From Cherax quadricarinatus (taxonomy: Eukaryota; Arthropoda; Malacostraca; Decapoda; Parastacidae): DNA of 64,000 bases. Positions 29,977-42,049 of this stretch are shown here, piece by piece. The stretch is from positions 32,785,295 to 32,849,294 of the forward strand of contig NC_091298.1 in assembly GCF_038502225.1 (NCBI RefSeq), given 5' to 3'. A program made the translations under genes and the position numbers. The number at the start of each line of letters is the position of its first letter. Positions within the stretch are counted from its first letter, which is position 1. The notes under the pieces are model-generated. The model had not been told where the DNA came from and did not search any database. It worked only from the letters and a program-made list of their open reading frames with translations.

Positions 29977-31304
29977 CTATGGTGAGGGATGGGGAGAGGG
30001 CCTATGGGGGGTTACAGTGGGGGGTGGGAGTTGTGGTGAGGGGGATGAGGGGAGAGGGTACATTGTGTGGTTACTGTGGGTTTCTGTGGGGGTGGAGTAT
30101 GAGCTTAGGAGGATGTGTGGGTTACTGTGGGTTTCTGTGGGGGTGGGGGTTTTGTTGAGGAGGATGTGTGGGTTACTGTGGGTTTCTGTGGGGGTGGGGT
30201 TTGTGCTGAGGCGAAAGGGGGCAGAATTTACAGTGAGTGGGTTCTGGGTTAGGTTGTTTGATTGCTTTGGGATTGCCATGATTGTGTTCCTTCTGTGGGT
30301 GGTGCTGGAGGGGGTTGTGTTTGTTCTTCCACATGAGCCTGATTTCTCCTGCTCCCCACCTTCCTTGACTCCCATTCCTCCTTGCGACAGTGCACCCTCT
30401 CTTTCAGTATCGTCCTTTCTTCTTGTGTTCTGTCTCAGTGGAGGTACACACTCCAGAACTCCTGATTGTCCCTTAGGAGCGCTTTCTCCTGCAGTATCCG
30501 GTTTCAAACCGACTCTGCCTTGAAAATCACTTTGACTTGATGCTTTTTTTCCTCTTGCAAACCACCCAAGTCTCCGAAAATTTGCCAGCTGGGTCATGTC
30601 GTCCTCTATTGCTTTCATGATGCTTTCAATCGTTTTATTCCTCCTGTTTCCTTGCCTCGTAAGTTTCCCCATCTACTTCTTGGAGCCCATAGACAAAAAG
30701 TGCCCTCTCTCTTTCTTCCTCCTACTGTACTTCCCTAAGCATCTTCTCATATGAATTAGTTCCTGCCATTGACGCGTTGCTTCCTACTGTCTCTTCCCTA
30801 TCGGTGTCCCTGTGCTTATCTGTTCCTGGACACTGCAATTGTCTGTTAGAGCCTCTGTGTATAGTCTAGCTCCTTTGTTGTCATTGGTCCCCTCATTAGT
30901 TCCTGTTCTCCCTGTCTTTTCCTGGCTCCCCTTGGGTCTGATAGAGTCATCACATTCAGTATATCTCCTTTGTTCCCTACTGCCCCTTCATCGGTGACTG
31001 ATGTAGCAGGTCTTGGTGTCGTGGTTGTACTGTCCTTTGGTTCTTTAGGCTGTTTCAGACTTCTTAGTTCTACTAAGCTCTCTATCTTAGCTTCAGCTGC
31101 TGTGATTTGTAATTCCCATTTCCTGCTCTCCTCAGCTATTTTCTCTTCCATTTCCTTGCCGAGCTCTTCCAGCCTCCTCCCCCACTCCTCCTCTCTTCCC
31201 GTGAGCTCTGCCTCCCAGTCTTCTCTCCCAGGTGCACCCCTCGCTTCATCCACCATTCCTCTGGTTCTATGTCCGGGTTTTTGGTGTCCTATTTTTTTTT
31301 CCAC
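29977..31304 (-). pseudogene. LINE-A ORF1 with coiled coil and Pro-rich repeats
   Basis: The N-terminal open frame (31,304-30,846) is a charged coiled coil: EEEWGRRLEELGKEMEEKIA, then AEAKIESLVELRSLKQ. After a frameshift comes 'IESIMKAIEDDMTQLANFRR' and SQSDFQGRVGLKPDTAGES. The C-terminal end holds a 17-residue repeat (TPTETHSNPHILL), three copies, then a Pro-rich stretch. Such ORF1 proteins form RNA-binding multimers. The frame is broken around 30,845 and 30,672. Confidence 0.7.
30064..30205. repeat. 51-bp tandem repeat inside LINE-A ORF1
   Basis: Almost three copies of a unit containing GTGTGGGTTACTGTGGGTTT and GGGGGTGGGG. Since 51 equals 17 codons, the ORF1 frame stays open through the repeat. 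Confidence 0.75.
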
Positions 31305-31328
31305 AGAAGGAAGAGCTTATGCCAAGAG

Positions 31329-31492
<164 letters not shown>

Positions 31493-31529
31493 TACACATG
31501 CATGTGTGTATATGAATGCGTGTGTGCAT

Positions 31530-31580
31530 GTATTCACCTGCTTGTGGCTGCAAGGGTCGATTCACGCTTCCTGGCCCTGC
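31530..31580 (-). mobile_element. LINE-A tail fragment, about 50 bp
   Basis: CACCTGCTTGTGGCTGCAAG and GGTCGATTCACGCTTCCTGG are the last bases of LINE-A in reverse. Both sides are GT-rich. Confidence 0.75.
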
Positions 31581-31589
31581 GTGTGTGTG

Positions 31590-31948
31590 TGTACTCACCT
31601 ATTTGTACTCACCTATTTGTGGTTGCAGGGGTCGAGTCCTAGCTCCTGGCCCCGCCTCTTCACCGGTTGCTACTAGACCCTCTCTCTCCCCGCTCCATGA
31701 GCTTTATCAAACCTCGTCTTAAAACTGTGTATGGTTCCTGCCTCCACTACGTCATTTTCTAGGCTATTCCACTGCCTTACAACTCTATGACTGAAGAAAT
31801 ACTTCCTACTATCTCTCTGACTCATTTGTGTCTTCAACTTCCAATTGTGGCCTCTTGTTTCTGTGTCCCCTCCCTGGAACATCCTGTCCTTGTCCACCTT
31901 GTCTATTCCACGCAGTATTTTATATGTCGTTATCATGTCTCCCCTGAG
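31590..31948 (-). mobile_element. LINE-A 3' fragment with ORF2 C-terminus
   Basis: An 87-codon frame (31,936-31,673) reads MITTYKILRGIDKVDKDRM, then MSQRDSRKYFFSHRVVRQWN and SFKTRFDKAHGAGRERV, a clean LINE-A C-terminus. The 5' truncation abuts GTGTGTGTGTG at 31,947, and the 3' end abuts GT repeats at 31,580-31,591. Confidence 0.88.
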
Positions 31949-32034
31949 TGTGTGTGTGACTGTGAGAGTGTGAGGGTATGAGTGAGTTAGTGACTGTAAG
32001 TCACTAACACACTCTACAAATATGCAACCACATA

Positions 32035-33870
32035 TTTGTGGTTACAGGTTTCGAGTCACAGCTCCTGGCCCCACGTCTTCGTCGAGCGATACTAGGTCCA
32101 CTCTGTCCCTGGTCTGTGAGCTTTATCATACCTCTTCTTACAGATATGTTTGGATCCTGCTTCCACTACATCACTCCAAATTGTTCCCATCCTGACACCT
32201 TTATGACTGAAAAAATAATTCCTAGCATCCCTGTGACTCATCTGAGTTTTCAAATTCCATTTGTGACCCCTTGTTGCTGTGTCCCATCTCTGAAACATCC
32301 TGTCCCTATCCATTTTGTGAATTCTTCTCAGTATTTTATATGTAACCTCTCCTCATACTACATACCCCTTACCTCCTGGACTAGTCTTGCTGCAAACCTT
32401 CGCTTTTTGTTTCTAATTTCTTGACGTGCTTGACCAGGTGTGGTTTCCATACTGATGCTGCATACTCCATTATGTGCCTGATGTACACAGTGTATAGGGT
32501 ACTGAATGATTCTTAATTCACGTCTCGAAAGTCAATACTTGGGTTTGCCAGGCGCCCATATGCTGCATCAGTTGTTTGGTAGATAAGATAAGATAAGATA
32601 AGATTTCGTTCGGATTTTTAACCCCGGAGGGTTAGCCACCCAGGATAACCCAAGAAAGTCAGTGCGTCATCGAGGACTGTCTAACTTATTTCCATTGGGG
32701 TCCTTAATCTTGTCCCCCAGGATGCGACCCACACCAGTCGACTAACACCCAGGTACCTATTTGCTGCTAGGTGAACAGGACAACAGGTGTAAGGAAACGT
32801 GTCGAATGTTTCCACCCGCCGGGAATCGAACCCGGGCCCTCCGTGTGTGAAGCGGGAGCTTTAGCCACCAGGCCACCGGGCCTTGTGCTTTAGGCCTGTG
32901 CTTTAGGAGTTGATTTTAGTATTACACTCACCCAAAGATCCTTTTCCTTGAGTATGTTTTGCAGCCTTAGATTGTTCTCCATTTGCAGTCTCATTTGTCC
33001 TTCCCTAGACTGCATGACTCTGCACTCGTGGATTGATTTGGGTTAGTTAGTTTGGTTATGGTAGGGTTGACAGTGTTTGAGCATGTTCTGTGGGTGGGTC
33101 TAAAGGGGGTTATGTTTCTTGGTCCTCCTTAGTCCGGGCTCTCATGCCCATCTTTATCACTGACTCTCTTTCCTGCATCTTATGTCTTTGTATCTTCTCA
33201 GTTTCTGTCATTCCTCTCATGTTCTGTCATGGTCGACGTACACCCACTAGTAATTTGACGAGTGTCTTAGTCGTGGTTTCTGCTGCAGGCTTCTGTTTTT
33301 ACACCATTTCTGACTTGAAAATCAATTTGACTGGACGATTTCTTCTCTTGAGTATCCCCAATTTCTCTTAAAATTTGAGAGCTGGGGCATGTATCACATC
33401 TTCCTCCTCTTTCTCTCTTTTGACATTTTCAATCTCTTTTTTTCCCTTTGTAATCTTTCTTTGAATGTTGTCACTTTAGCTTCTCGAAGCCCATGAACAA
33501 AGATTGATCTTTCCCTTTCAATCTCCAATTGCATTTCCTTTTGTATCTCAGGGTCCAGTTTAAGTATCACCATTGCTGCTTTCCTTAACATTTCCGAATC
33601 TCTCAATGGCCTTGTAGTTCCTCGGCAGGAAATCTGTTCTTTCACGTCCTTTGGTCCCAACTCTGTCTGCTGTTCCTATACTCAGTGGGATGCCACTTTC
33701 ACTTCTCGACTTTTCCTGCTCCCCACTACCTCTAAGTGGGCTGATAGGGCCTCTATGTACAGTTTATTTCTTTCAATCCCCTTGTTGGTTGTTTATGTTA
33801 CTGTTTCTGATGCCATGCCTATCTGGTTTCAGAATTTTCAGTTACTCTTCTAGCTTTTGTATCCTAGCCT
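32035..33870 (-). mobile_element. LINE-A copy with large internal deletion
   Basis: From 33,870 down: an ORF1 block (ERERSIFVHGLREAKVTTFK, about 33.5 kb) runs to about 33.05 kb. It jumps directly to the ORF2 region after the RT (NLRLQNILKEKDLW, about 32.95 kb) and then to the C-terminus (RDRMFQRWDTATRGHKWNLK) and 3' UTR near 32.04 kb. The whole endonuclease and RT core is missing. A SINE is inserted at 32,583-32,884. Confidence 0.75.
32583..32884 (-). mobile_element. Complete tRNA-derived SINE with TTATC tail
   Basis: On the minus strand, a tRNA-like head contains box A TGGCCTGGTGGCTAA and box B GGTTCGATTCC (about 32,820-32,870). The body has ACCTGGGTGTTAGTCGACTG, followed by CTAACCCTCCGGGGTTAAAA and TTATC repeats (32,583-32,604). 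At about 300 bp it seems full-length. It has inserted in a LINE-A copy. It shares its body, but not its tail, with the SINE at 2.8-3.1 kb. Confidence 0.88.
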
Positions 33871-33877
33871 CTGCAGC

Positions 33878-35112
33878 TGTGTGTATACTCACCTAGTTGT
33901 GGTTACATAGGTCGAGTCACAGCTCTGTCCCTACCTCTTCACTGGTAGCTACTAGGTCACTCTTCCTGTTCCATGAGCTTTATCATACCTTTTCTTAAAG
34001 CTGTGTATGGATCCTGCCTCCACTACATCACTGCCCAATTGTGACCCCTTGTTGCTGTGTCCCATCTCTGGAACATCATGTCTCTGTCAACCTTGTCAAT
34101 TCCTCTCAGTATTTTATATGTCGTTATCATATCCCCTCTATCTCTCCTGTCATCCAGTGTCATCAGGTCGATTTTCCTTAACTTCTCCTCCTAGGACATG
34201 CCCCTTAGCTCCGGGAGTAGTCTTGTTCCAAACTGGTGCTGCATACTCCAATGTAGGCCTGACATACATCGTGTACAGGGTCCTGAACAATTCCATATTG
34301 AGATGTTGGAATGCTAGTCTTGGGTTTGCTAGGCGCCCATATGCTGCAGCAGTTATTTGGTTGATGTGCGCCTCAGATGTGCCCGGTGTTATACTCACCT
34401 CAATATATTTTTCCTTGAGTGAAGTTTGTAGTCTGTGGTCCCTAGACTGTACTCCATCTGCGGTCTTCTTTGCCCCTTTCCCAATCTTCATGACTACACT
34501 TAGTAGGGTTGAACTCCAGGGCCCAGTTTCTGGACCAGACCTGCAGACTGTTCAGATCCCTTTGCAGTTCTGCCTGGTCCTCCTCCGATTGAATTCTTCT
34601 CATCAACTTCACATCATCTACAAAAGGGACACTTCTGAGTCTAATTCTTCCGTCATGTCGTTCACATATACCAGAAACAGCAGCGGTCCTAGAAGTGACC
34701 CCTGTGGAACCCCACTCGTCAGAGGCGCCCACTCTGACACCTCGTCACGTACTATGACTCACTGATGTCTTTCCAACAGGTATCCCCTGATCCACTGCAG
34801 TGCCTTCCCTGTTATACCTGCCTTGTCCTCCAGCTTATGCACTAAAATCTTGTGTGGAACTGTGTCAAATGCCTTCTTACAGCCCAATGAAGTGCAATCT
34901 ACCCAACATTCTCTCTCTTGTCTTACTGCTATCACCATGCCATAGAACTCCAGTAGGTTTGTGACACAGGATTTCCCGTCCCTGAAACCGTGCTGGTTGT
35001 CGTTGATAAGTTCATTCGTTTCTAAGTGCTCCACCACTTTTCTCCTGATAATCTTCTCCATGACTTTGCATACTATACATGTCAGTGACACTGGTCTGTA
35101 GTTTAACGCTTC
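33878..35112 (-). mobile_element. LINE-A 5'-truncated copy (RT to 3' end)
   Basis: The RT parts are [37 protein letters not shown] and LGCKKAFDTVPHKILVHKL, then a decayed GVPQG region. A frame with SVPFVDDVKLMRRIQSEED (FADD decayed to FVDD) and LEYAAPVWNKT follows. The 5' truncation abuts the GT tract at 35,135. The 3' end carries a residual TGTGTGTA. Confidence 0.85.
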
Positions 35113-35131
35113 GTGTCTGTCTCCTTTTTAA

Positions 35132-35134
<3 letters not shown>

Positions 35135-35193
<59 letters not shown>

Positions 35194-35381
35194 TTTGTAT
35201 GTGTGTCTGTCTGTGTGTCTGCGTGTGTGTCTGCGTGTGTGTCTGCGTGTGTGTCTGCGTGTGTGTCTGTGTGTGTGTCTGTGTGTGTGTCTGTGTGTGT
35301 GTCTGTGTGTGTGTCTATGTGTGTGTCTGTGTGTGTGTCTGTGTGTGTGTCTGTGTGTGTGTCTGTGTCTGTCTGTCTTTG
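35135..35381. repeat. (GT)n and (GTGTGTGTCT)n microsatellite
   Basis: Pure GT passes into a 12-bp GTGTGTGTCTGT-like register with CG and AT variants. The stop-free CVCV/VCLCVCL frames are artefacts. Confidence 0.95.
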
Positions 35382-35484
35382 AGAAGGGGGAGGTCACTTT
35401 ATGTACACTTGGCTACACAACTCTTCTGAGAGTTTTCAGAATCATCTCTCACTCTGTTTCTGTATACTAACAATTGCTATTATA

Positions 35485-35960
35485 ATACTGGTGCATGTGA
35501 GATCTTTTAAAAATATCCATAGGTACACTCAGCACTGCCCGTGTTTTCAAAGTTAACCACAGTTTATATTATGCTAAGCTGCTGCTCCACTCTTCTGAAG
35601 TGTTTTAATTTTTCTCCTGCTCTGATCCTAATTATATATAATAACAGTAATATTTTGCTTACTAGTGCACATGAGATCCTTTAAAGACAACCATAAATAC
35701 ACTTATCACTGCCCATGTGGTTGAAAATTAGTTGAAATTATTTAGCTATCTTAATGACTTATTAAATATTCTGTCAGGGCTGCGTCTAGTTATCCCCTGG
35801 TACTCAAAGGTAGGGAGAGATGATTCTCTATATCCATCTGGGCGAGACGCTTAAAACAAAGACACCGACCATATTGCTTGCACATATTGATGAGTATTTG
35901 GCATTTGCCGACACAGGCGTTGTTCAAATCCTCGTGGTGTCTTCTGATAATGGCATACGA
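35485..35960 (+). repeat. Dispersed repeat E, copy 1 with internal duplication
   Basis: The stretch from about 35,650 (ACTAGTGCACATGAGATCC) to 35,960 (CTCGTGGTGTCTTCTGAT) matches 57,035-57,345. Its first ~60 bp also occurs at 35,485-35,545. The class is unknown and no coding potential was recognised. Confidence 0.7.
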
Positions 35961-36600
35961 TATTTACATCACTTATTTTATTATGCTCTTCTTAGTACAA
36001 TCCAGTTTTGTCACTGATACAATTCCATCACTTCCGTTTATTCACACCTTGTTTTTAGTATTGTGGCCATAACATGGCTCTTTTGATACTAATTGTGTTC
36101 ACAGCTCACCTTTGACAACATCAACTGCCTGAGACTTTGTCTCTAATTTGTTTTATCTTTCCTTCTTTTCAAAATCACTCATTAACAACTTTATCATTGC
36201 ATTACTGTCATCACTGACCAGGTATTGACATTTCTGATTACAGGTCACAGCTTCGACCTGTTGTGATAACTGTTTTTTTTGTGATCACTTTCGGCAATAC
36301 TGCCTTGAGCACCGACCAGCCACCGCCGCCCCTCAGTCAGGCTTCACTTGTGTCAACACTGCTGCCGGCAGCGCTGACCTGCCCACTGCTGACCCTCACT
36401 CAGGCTTCACTTGTGTCAACACTACTGCCTGTAGCACTAACCTGCTGCGCTGCTCCCTCACACTAGCTTCCAGTAAGAAACTCACATTCAAATTTAAATT
36501 GTAATTGTTTCGACCTTATTACACTTTCCAAACTCTGGAAACCTAGTTATACTCTTGTAATTATGTCTTTAACTCTATCATGTACAATGACCGCTGTCAC
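35961..36600. other. Non-coding stretch with a two-copy direct repeat
   Basis: TCAGGCTTCACTTGTGTCAA occurs twice about 70 bp apart (near 36,335 and 36,402), with similar flanks (CTGACCTGC, CTAACCTGC). Nothing else is identifiable. Confidence 0.5.
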
Positions 36601-38935
36601 TATCTTTTCCCTGCCTCTTCGGTAGCTATTACTGGGTTCACTCTATCGTTGCTTCGACAGCTCTAGCTTACCTCTTTAATGCTATGTAGAGATCCTGCCT
36701 CCACCACTCCATTATCCAGATCGTTCCACTTCCTCACCTCTCTGAGACTGAATAAATAAAATACAACAAATCTGACTAATGTGTATCTTCCAGCTTTATC
36801 GCCATGTGCCTGCTTCCCATCTCTTATACTACTGATTTATCCACCACGTAAATACCTCTCAGTGTTGTGTACATTGTTATAATTTCTCCCCTAATCCTTC
36901 CGTCCTCTAATGTCCTCATGTGTGGCCCCCATAGTCTTTCCTCATAACTAATACCACTTAACTCCGTGACTAGTTTCAATGGAAACCGCTGTCCAGTTTC
37001 GTTACGTGCGTGATTATGTGTAGTGTCCTTACTGGTGATGCATACTTCAGTATGGGCCTAGCATATGATACATATTGTTTTATGAATGCCTCTTTGCTTT
37101 GGTTCTTTTTAGCAGTGATCTGCCAGTTACGTGTCTGCTGCAGCAGCGTCAATTTGGAACAAATCTCTCCACTTTTGTTTTCAGAGTTCAGTTCTTGACT
37201 CCTGGCATTATATATTAAGTTTCGTCAGCCGGCACCATTAGTACTTACGGCTCGGGCAATATACTCTGTACTATATACATCACGAAGTCCTTCATAAGTA
37301 AATTTTGCAGTTTTTGCCTCCGTAGCCTGTATTTTGTCTGCAGTATTCAGTGCCTGTCACCAACCTTCATAACTTTGTCTTTGCTGGGGTTAAATTCTAA
37401 TGGCCACTTATCAAACGAGACATTCATCCTGTGATGGTTCAGTGGTACTCTGTTCTGGTCCTCAAGTGTTTTTATTTTCCTTATTAGTTTCACTTCTACT
37501 AACAGGTAGATTGTATCTCCTTCGCCATGTCATTTACGCTCCAAACAAATAATACCGGCCCCATTACTGATCGTTGTGTAACCTTGCTAGACGCAGCCTT
37601 CCATTCCTACATTTCTCAAACAATCACTTATGGTTTCTTACGTGTCAAGTATACCTTCATCCATTGTGTCTTCTCTCTGAATCCTGCAGCTTCTTCAGAT
37701 TTTGTCCAGGTTTCTTCTGCGATTCTGTGTCCAAAGTTTTCTTGCAAGCTGAAAATATGCAATCCACCTATCTTTCAATCTCGTTCTTCACATCTGTTAC
37801 TTTGTCATGGAATTCTAGTAGGATTATAAGACAGGATTTACCATGTCTGAAGCTGTGTTGGTTTTTTATTTATTAACCCTTTAATATCCAGGTGCTGCGC
37901 TCACTTAACATCTTCACGCTACATGTTATGCATGTCAGTGATACAAGCCTTTAGTTTTAATTCTACCTATTTATTCACTATCTTAAGTATTAGAATTACA
38001 TTTCCTATCTCTCACACCTCTGTCAGAAGCCCTGTGTCGATTGATGTTTTGGAAATTGTGGCTCATATAGTGTTTTCAAAATCTCTCTCAATTCAAATTT
38101 AATGATATTATCTCTCACGTAGTTTCATAGCTAATGTGACATGAATTTTGGATTTTGATACTATATTATTCTAAAGTTGTTGCTGACTCTCTCTTCTTAC
38201 GAGGGTAGGCTCGTTTCTGACTTTTCTGCCCACTTCTTTGTTTGCCTGAGTTTTTTCCTTTTAGCATTTTTTTCCTAGGTTATGCAATTTTAGTTTTTGA
38301 GTCTCTGCACCTCTCGGTCATTCACCCCTGGGTATAATTTTTCCTCTGCATGCCGGCACTTTACATTTATATTTCCCACGTTTAATGTTTTCCTTTCCAA
38401 TTCCCTTTCCCACTGCACTTCATTGAGGAATTGTCTTTTCTTGTCACCTCTTTTGAATTTTAGTTTCAGACGTGCTTCTCATGCGTTCTATCATAATTTA
38501 TTTCAACGAAGTATTCGAAACTCAGAACTATGTGTTGTGTAGCTCCGAGGTGCTTTTCTGCTTTAATATCTCCGTTGTGAGAATCCTTAGGGTGACTACA
38601 ATGTCCAACCTTACTGGTTCATTCCCTGCTCTCATTTTCACTGTTTTCCTGACAAGGTGGTACAACAAGTTTTTCGTTACCACCTCCAGTATCTTAACAC
38701 ATCACATTTTTGGTCCCTTACGTATCTCCAGATTCTGCCAGTCTATTTTTCGTTTAAAGTTCCACATGATAAGCAGGTTTGCATTACTCACTTGGGCTGT
38801 TCTGTCCATTTCTGCTACTGTGTTCACAGTTCCCTTTTTGTTGTTATCGTACACCTGTCTTTGTCTCAAGCTGTTTAGAGGAGAGCTCACCTCACCTTGT
38901 CTGGGCCCGCAGCGTTTACTTGTTCCAGGGATTTA
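36600..38935 (-). mobile_element. Strongly diverged LINE-A relative
   Basis: The minus strand carries, in order from 38.9 kb to 36.6 kb, decayed echoes of the LINE-A endonuclease (38.5-38.9), linker (about 38.2), RT (37.3-38.0) and C-terminal domain (36.6-37.2). Visible matches are to GSVLGP and MYSLGG-type stretches and to 3' UTR phrases. No frame over 100 codons is meaningful. It is an old copy or a sister family. Confidence 0.6.
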
Positions 38936-41104
38936 ATTAAGGAAAAGATACACCTTATTCTGCCTTATTGTCTCCTTTGACAAATTTGACATAGTTTTTA
39001 CTGCCATCAAAGGAGGTTCATTATTCCTTGGTAAATGTTAATATAGCTATTTTCTAGGAATATGCCATAGTATCAGTATCGACAGATACCGGCCATTTTT
39101 ACGTTATTAGTGACAGGAGAAAAAATGGTATCGTCCTATCCCTACTATTTACTAATAGTTGCAAAATCATTACGATTATGTTTATGACTCAGAGGGCTAG
39201 AGGTGCATCACCTGACAATTCATGTAGGTGAGGTCTCACGTCCAATATAAATGAAACATTAGGTGACACTGCCCTTTTTGAGGCCTACGGGTTTGGTTAG
39301 GTAAGATTCGCCAAGAAAGAGGTCAAGCGATTCCTGACGCAGGTCCTAGTCTTATGGTGACCCGCTACTGGAGCTTTTGGTCATTTAATCGAGGCCTTCC
39401 ACTGGCTTTCTGGTGCACTCCTTGAAAAATTAATAAGGTCGTCATGGCGTCATTTTGTATGCCAAGTTGCATTATTAACCACAACTTTTAAATATTGACA
39501 AGTTACTATGGAACACACTTTGTTTCCGAAGAATTGTAGTTTAACGTAAATTATATTATGTGATATGTATATAGTCACACGTAATCTATTCTGCTAACAC
39601 TATTATCAGAAAAAATGCTATACCTTGTGCAACAATTTATAGGTTAGCGTGAGACAACTAAGTCCATGGTTCTTTTCTAACATGATGGATTATTTCCTTC
39701 GCTCCTCTATGATTAATGATTATCAGGAATTTAGCAGGATGTTGATAATTAATAATTAATGACACAAAAGAATTCTATTGATCTTTTGACTTAATTAAAA
39801 GATTTTTTTAAGGGAAATATAACTTTTTTACAATTACCATCAGTATATTAATTATTCAAGTATATATTTACGGGAATGAAAAATAGATACATAATACATA
39901 AATATGAAACAGAGGGTACCACCTGAAATTAAATTATTTCAGAAAAAATAAAACAGTATTACAAAAAAAAAAATAAAAGAAAAACGCACAAACACCGAAG
40001 CAAAATAAAAGTTGAAAAGAACAGCTCAAAAATTAAAAAAAAAAAAGGCTGCTCTATGTAAACAAGAGAAAAAACGTTGTGTGCCAAATAGTGATAAAGA
40101 AGACAAGCGAGCTACCTCGTCGTCCCTGTATCGGCAGCAGACACCAATTGTTCTCTATCTGTGCAAGTGAGGTGGAAGACGGGACTGGGGGAAGGGAAGG
40201 AATCTACCTCAGTCAGGTTTACCAGTGATTCCAAGCCCACCGTTGTTATTACAGCAGTTAGTGTACCAGGCGACATCAAGTACTACAACGCACAAGCATG
40301 ATCACAAATAACAGACAAACCTGTCACATACATAAATGAAAGTGGCCGAGGAAATAATATATCAATGTTCTAGACATTGTTTCAGCTCTCAGGTAATGAT
40401 CGTACTTATATTAAAATTAGATGTGGTCGCTCCGCGATCACAACCTCAATGCGCACAGATGGAATAGTGCAGAGTGCATCCTAATTGTTTAATGCAGACA
40501 TTAAAGATATGAAACGAATCAGAAGTGACATTCATAGTTCATCAAAATGTAACTAACGTATAAATTTCTTAAATATTAAACGTAAATTACAATATACAAT
40601 CCAACATCTAAGTCAAACATTCAAAGAGACCAAAGAGCCCAATATCCTAAATACTCAAGTATATTAAGCTCCAAGCTTAATATACATTAACAAAATTTTC
40701 AAAATTTAGTACATAAGAATAAGGCAAATTGGGACCTACCCAGCCAAAATCAGTACAACTATTTCTCCAAATAGAACTCATTAGCGTTTAAGCAATCAAG
40801 TAAATAAGTAAAAGAATAATTTGTATAGGGGAGCTCTAGGTATATAAAATATATTTTACAATGGTCTCTAGTACACAGAGATGTTAAGGTACTTAAAATA
40901 TCTGTGTAGAGCTAAACCAGGATAGATCATCGAAATCGAACACTGGCTTTATTTCACTGAACTCAGTTTGATTAGCAAAATAGGCCCACTAAAATTTACG
41001 TAGCCTAAAATTAAGGCGAAGCTTCGTATAAGGAAAACATTTCGGTGCTAAGAATTTAAAGTTGGAGTAATAATGTGTTTTGTATTAACTACACGTAGTA
41101 AATC
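38936..41104. other. AT-rich non-coding stretch, no gene seen
   Basis: Poly-A-rich patches lie near 39,964-40,045. No frame over 60 codons, no RNA gene and no known repeat was recognised. Confidence 0.5.
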
Positions 41105-41952
41105 CAAGTGGTTCTGATAAGTAGACGATATATTTTATGGCCTAGAGATCGCGATATTGATGAGTTCCTTCCTAGACTCAGTGATTCAGTACCCTTAATT
41201 AAGTTTACAAGAAAGCATTAAGTAGACAACAAACTGGCTTTCCTAATCCATCCTGCTGACAAGAAATTTAAATTTGCAGTGTACAGGAAGTCAAGTGATG
41301 TGTCGTCATACATTCACTGTTATTCCAATCTTGAATCGAAGGATAGAAGGAGACTTTTCCTTACATTGTTCTTGAGAGCTTTATGTATGTATAGCCCGGA
41401 ATATTTTGATGGTAAAATTAATAAGATGTTAACATAACCGCTAAACTGAGATATTCTAGGGATTTACTTGAGGTACTGTTGGCAGCCAAGAAGACTTTCT
41501 ACAGGACGGAACTTAGGGAAGTACCTTCCAGGAAAAATTTTCTGGTTTTCCCTTACAACGAGAATATAGCCAGCCTCCATGATGCATTAAAAAAGCTCAA
41601 TATGAAGATTGTCGTCAAGAAAATCGGTACAGCGAAGCAGAAGTTGATTAAGAATGCACCATCCAACATTGTTGGTGGTATTTCAAAGGTCCCATGCACA
41701 TCATCACCATGCTCTAAGCCACTTGAAATCAGATTAGTCCAACATAAGTACTCATTACGAGCGCTTCAGGAATCAAATGTAGTCTTTAATCACGTTAGTA
41801 CTTGCAATCATCCACTGAGGTGGGCAGCAGCTCAGGTCACCGTGCCCAATAGTTCCGTTAGGGTAGGGAACATAATAGAATCCTCTCTCATCAAATGTGA
41901 TAGGAATGCCTTATATAATTCAAGCGATGGATTGTACAAACTTGACAGGTAG
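41105..41952 (+). pseudogene. Penelope-like element: RT motif C to GIY-YIG endonuclease
   Basis: A decayed YVDD box (VDDIF, about 41,122) is followed by DIDEFLPRLSDSVPLIKFT, KFKFAVYRKSS and SYIHCYSNLESKDRR, then 'LFLRALCMYSPEYF'. The 41,479-41,952 frame has the linker FLVFPYNENIASLHDAL, ISKVPCTSSPC and then PLEIRLVQHKYSLRALQESN and NHVSTCNHPL. This is the Penelope GIY-YIG region, but the YIGETG part is deleted. Penelope RT copies its RNA at chromosome breaks or nicks made by the GIY-YIG nuclease. Stops and the deletion make it inactive. Confidence 0.75.
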
Positions 41953-42049
41953 TTTAATACAATCTTAAGCAAGGATGTTATACAAAATCCTCACTAGTTG
42001 ATCTGTCAACCCAGTAGTCAACCCAAAACCGTATCTAATTGATATCAAC

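Larger units (their letters stand above)
27034..31320 (-). mobile_element. LINE-A, near full-length minus-strand copy
   Basis: From 31,304 downwards: ORF1 coiled coil, ORF1 C-terminal region with a Pro-rich tail (to about 29.98 kb), ORF2 endonuclease (29.81-28.95 kb), RT (28.54-27.81 kb), C-terminal domain and 3' UTR. It is the most complete copy of the family here and can serve as a reference for the plus-strand copy at 9.9-15.2 kb. It carries frameshifts and D-to-N changes in the endonuclease. Confidence 0.88.

Noticed and set aside
32815..32884. tRNA gene
   Set aside because: It is continuous with a SINE body and TTATC tail, so it is the head of a SINE.
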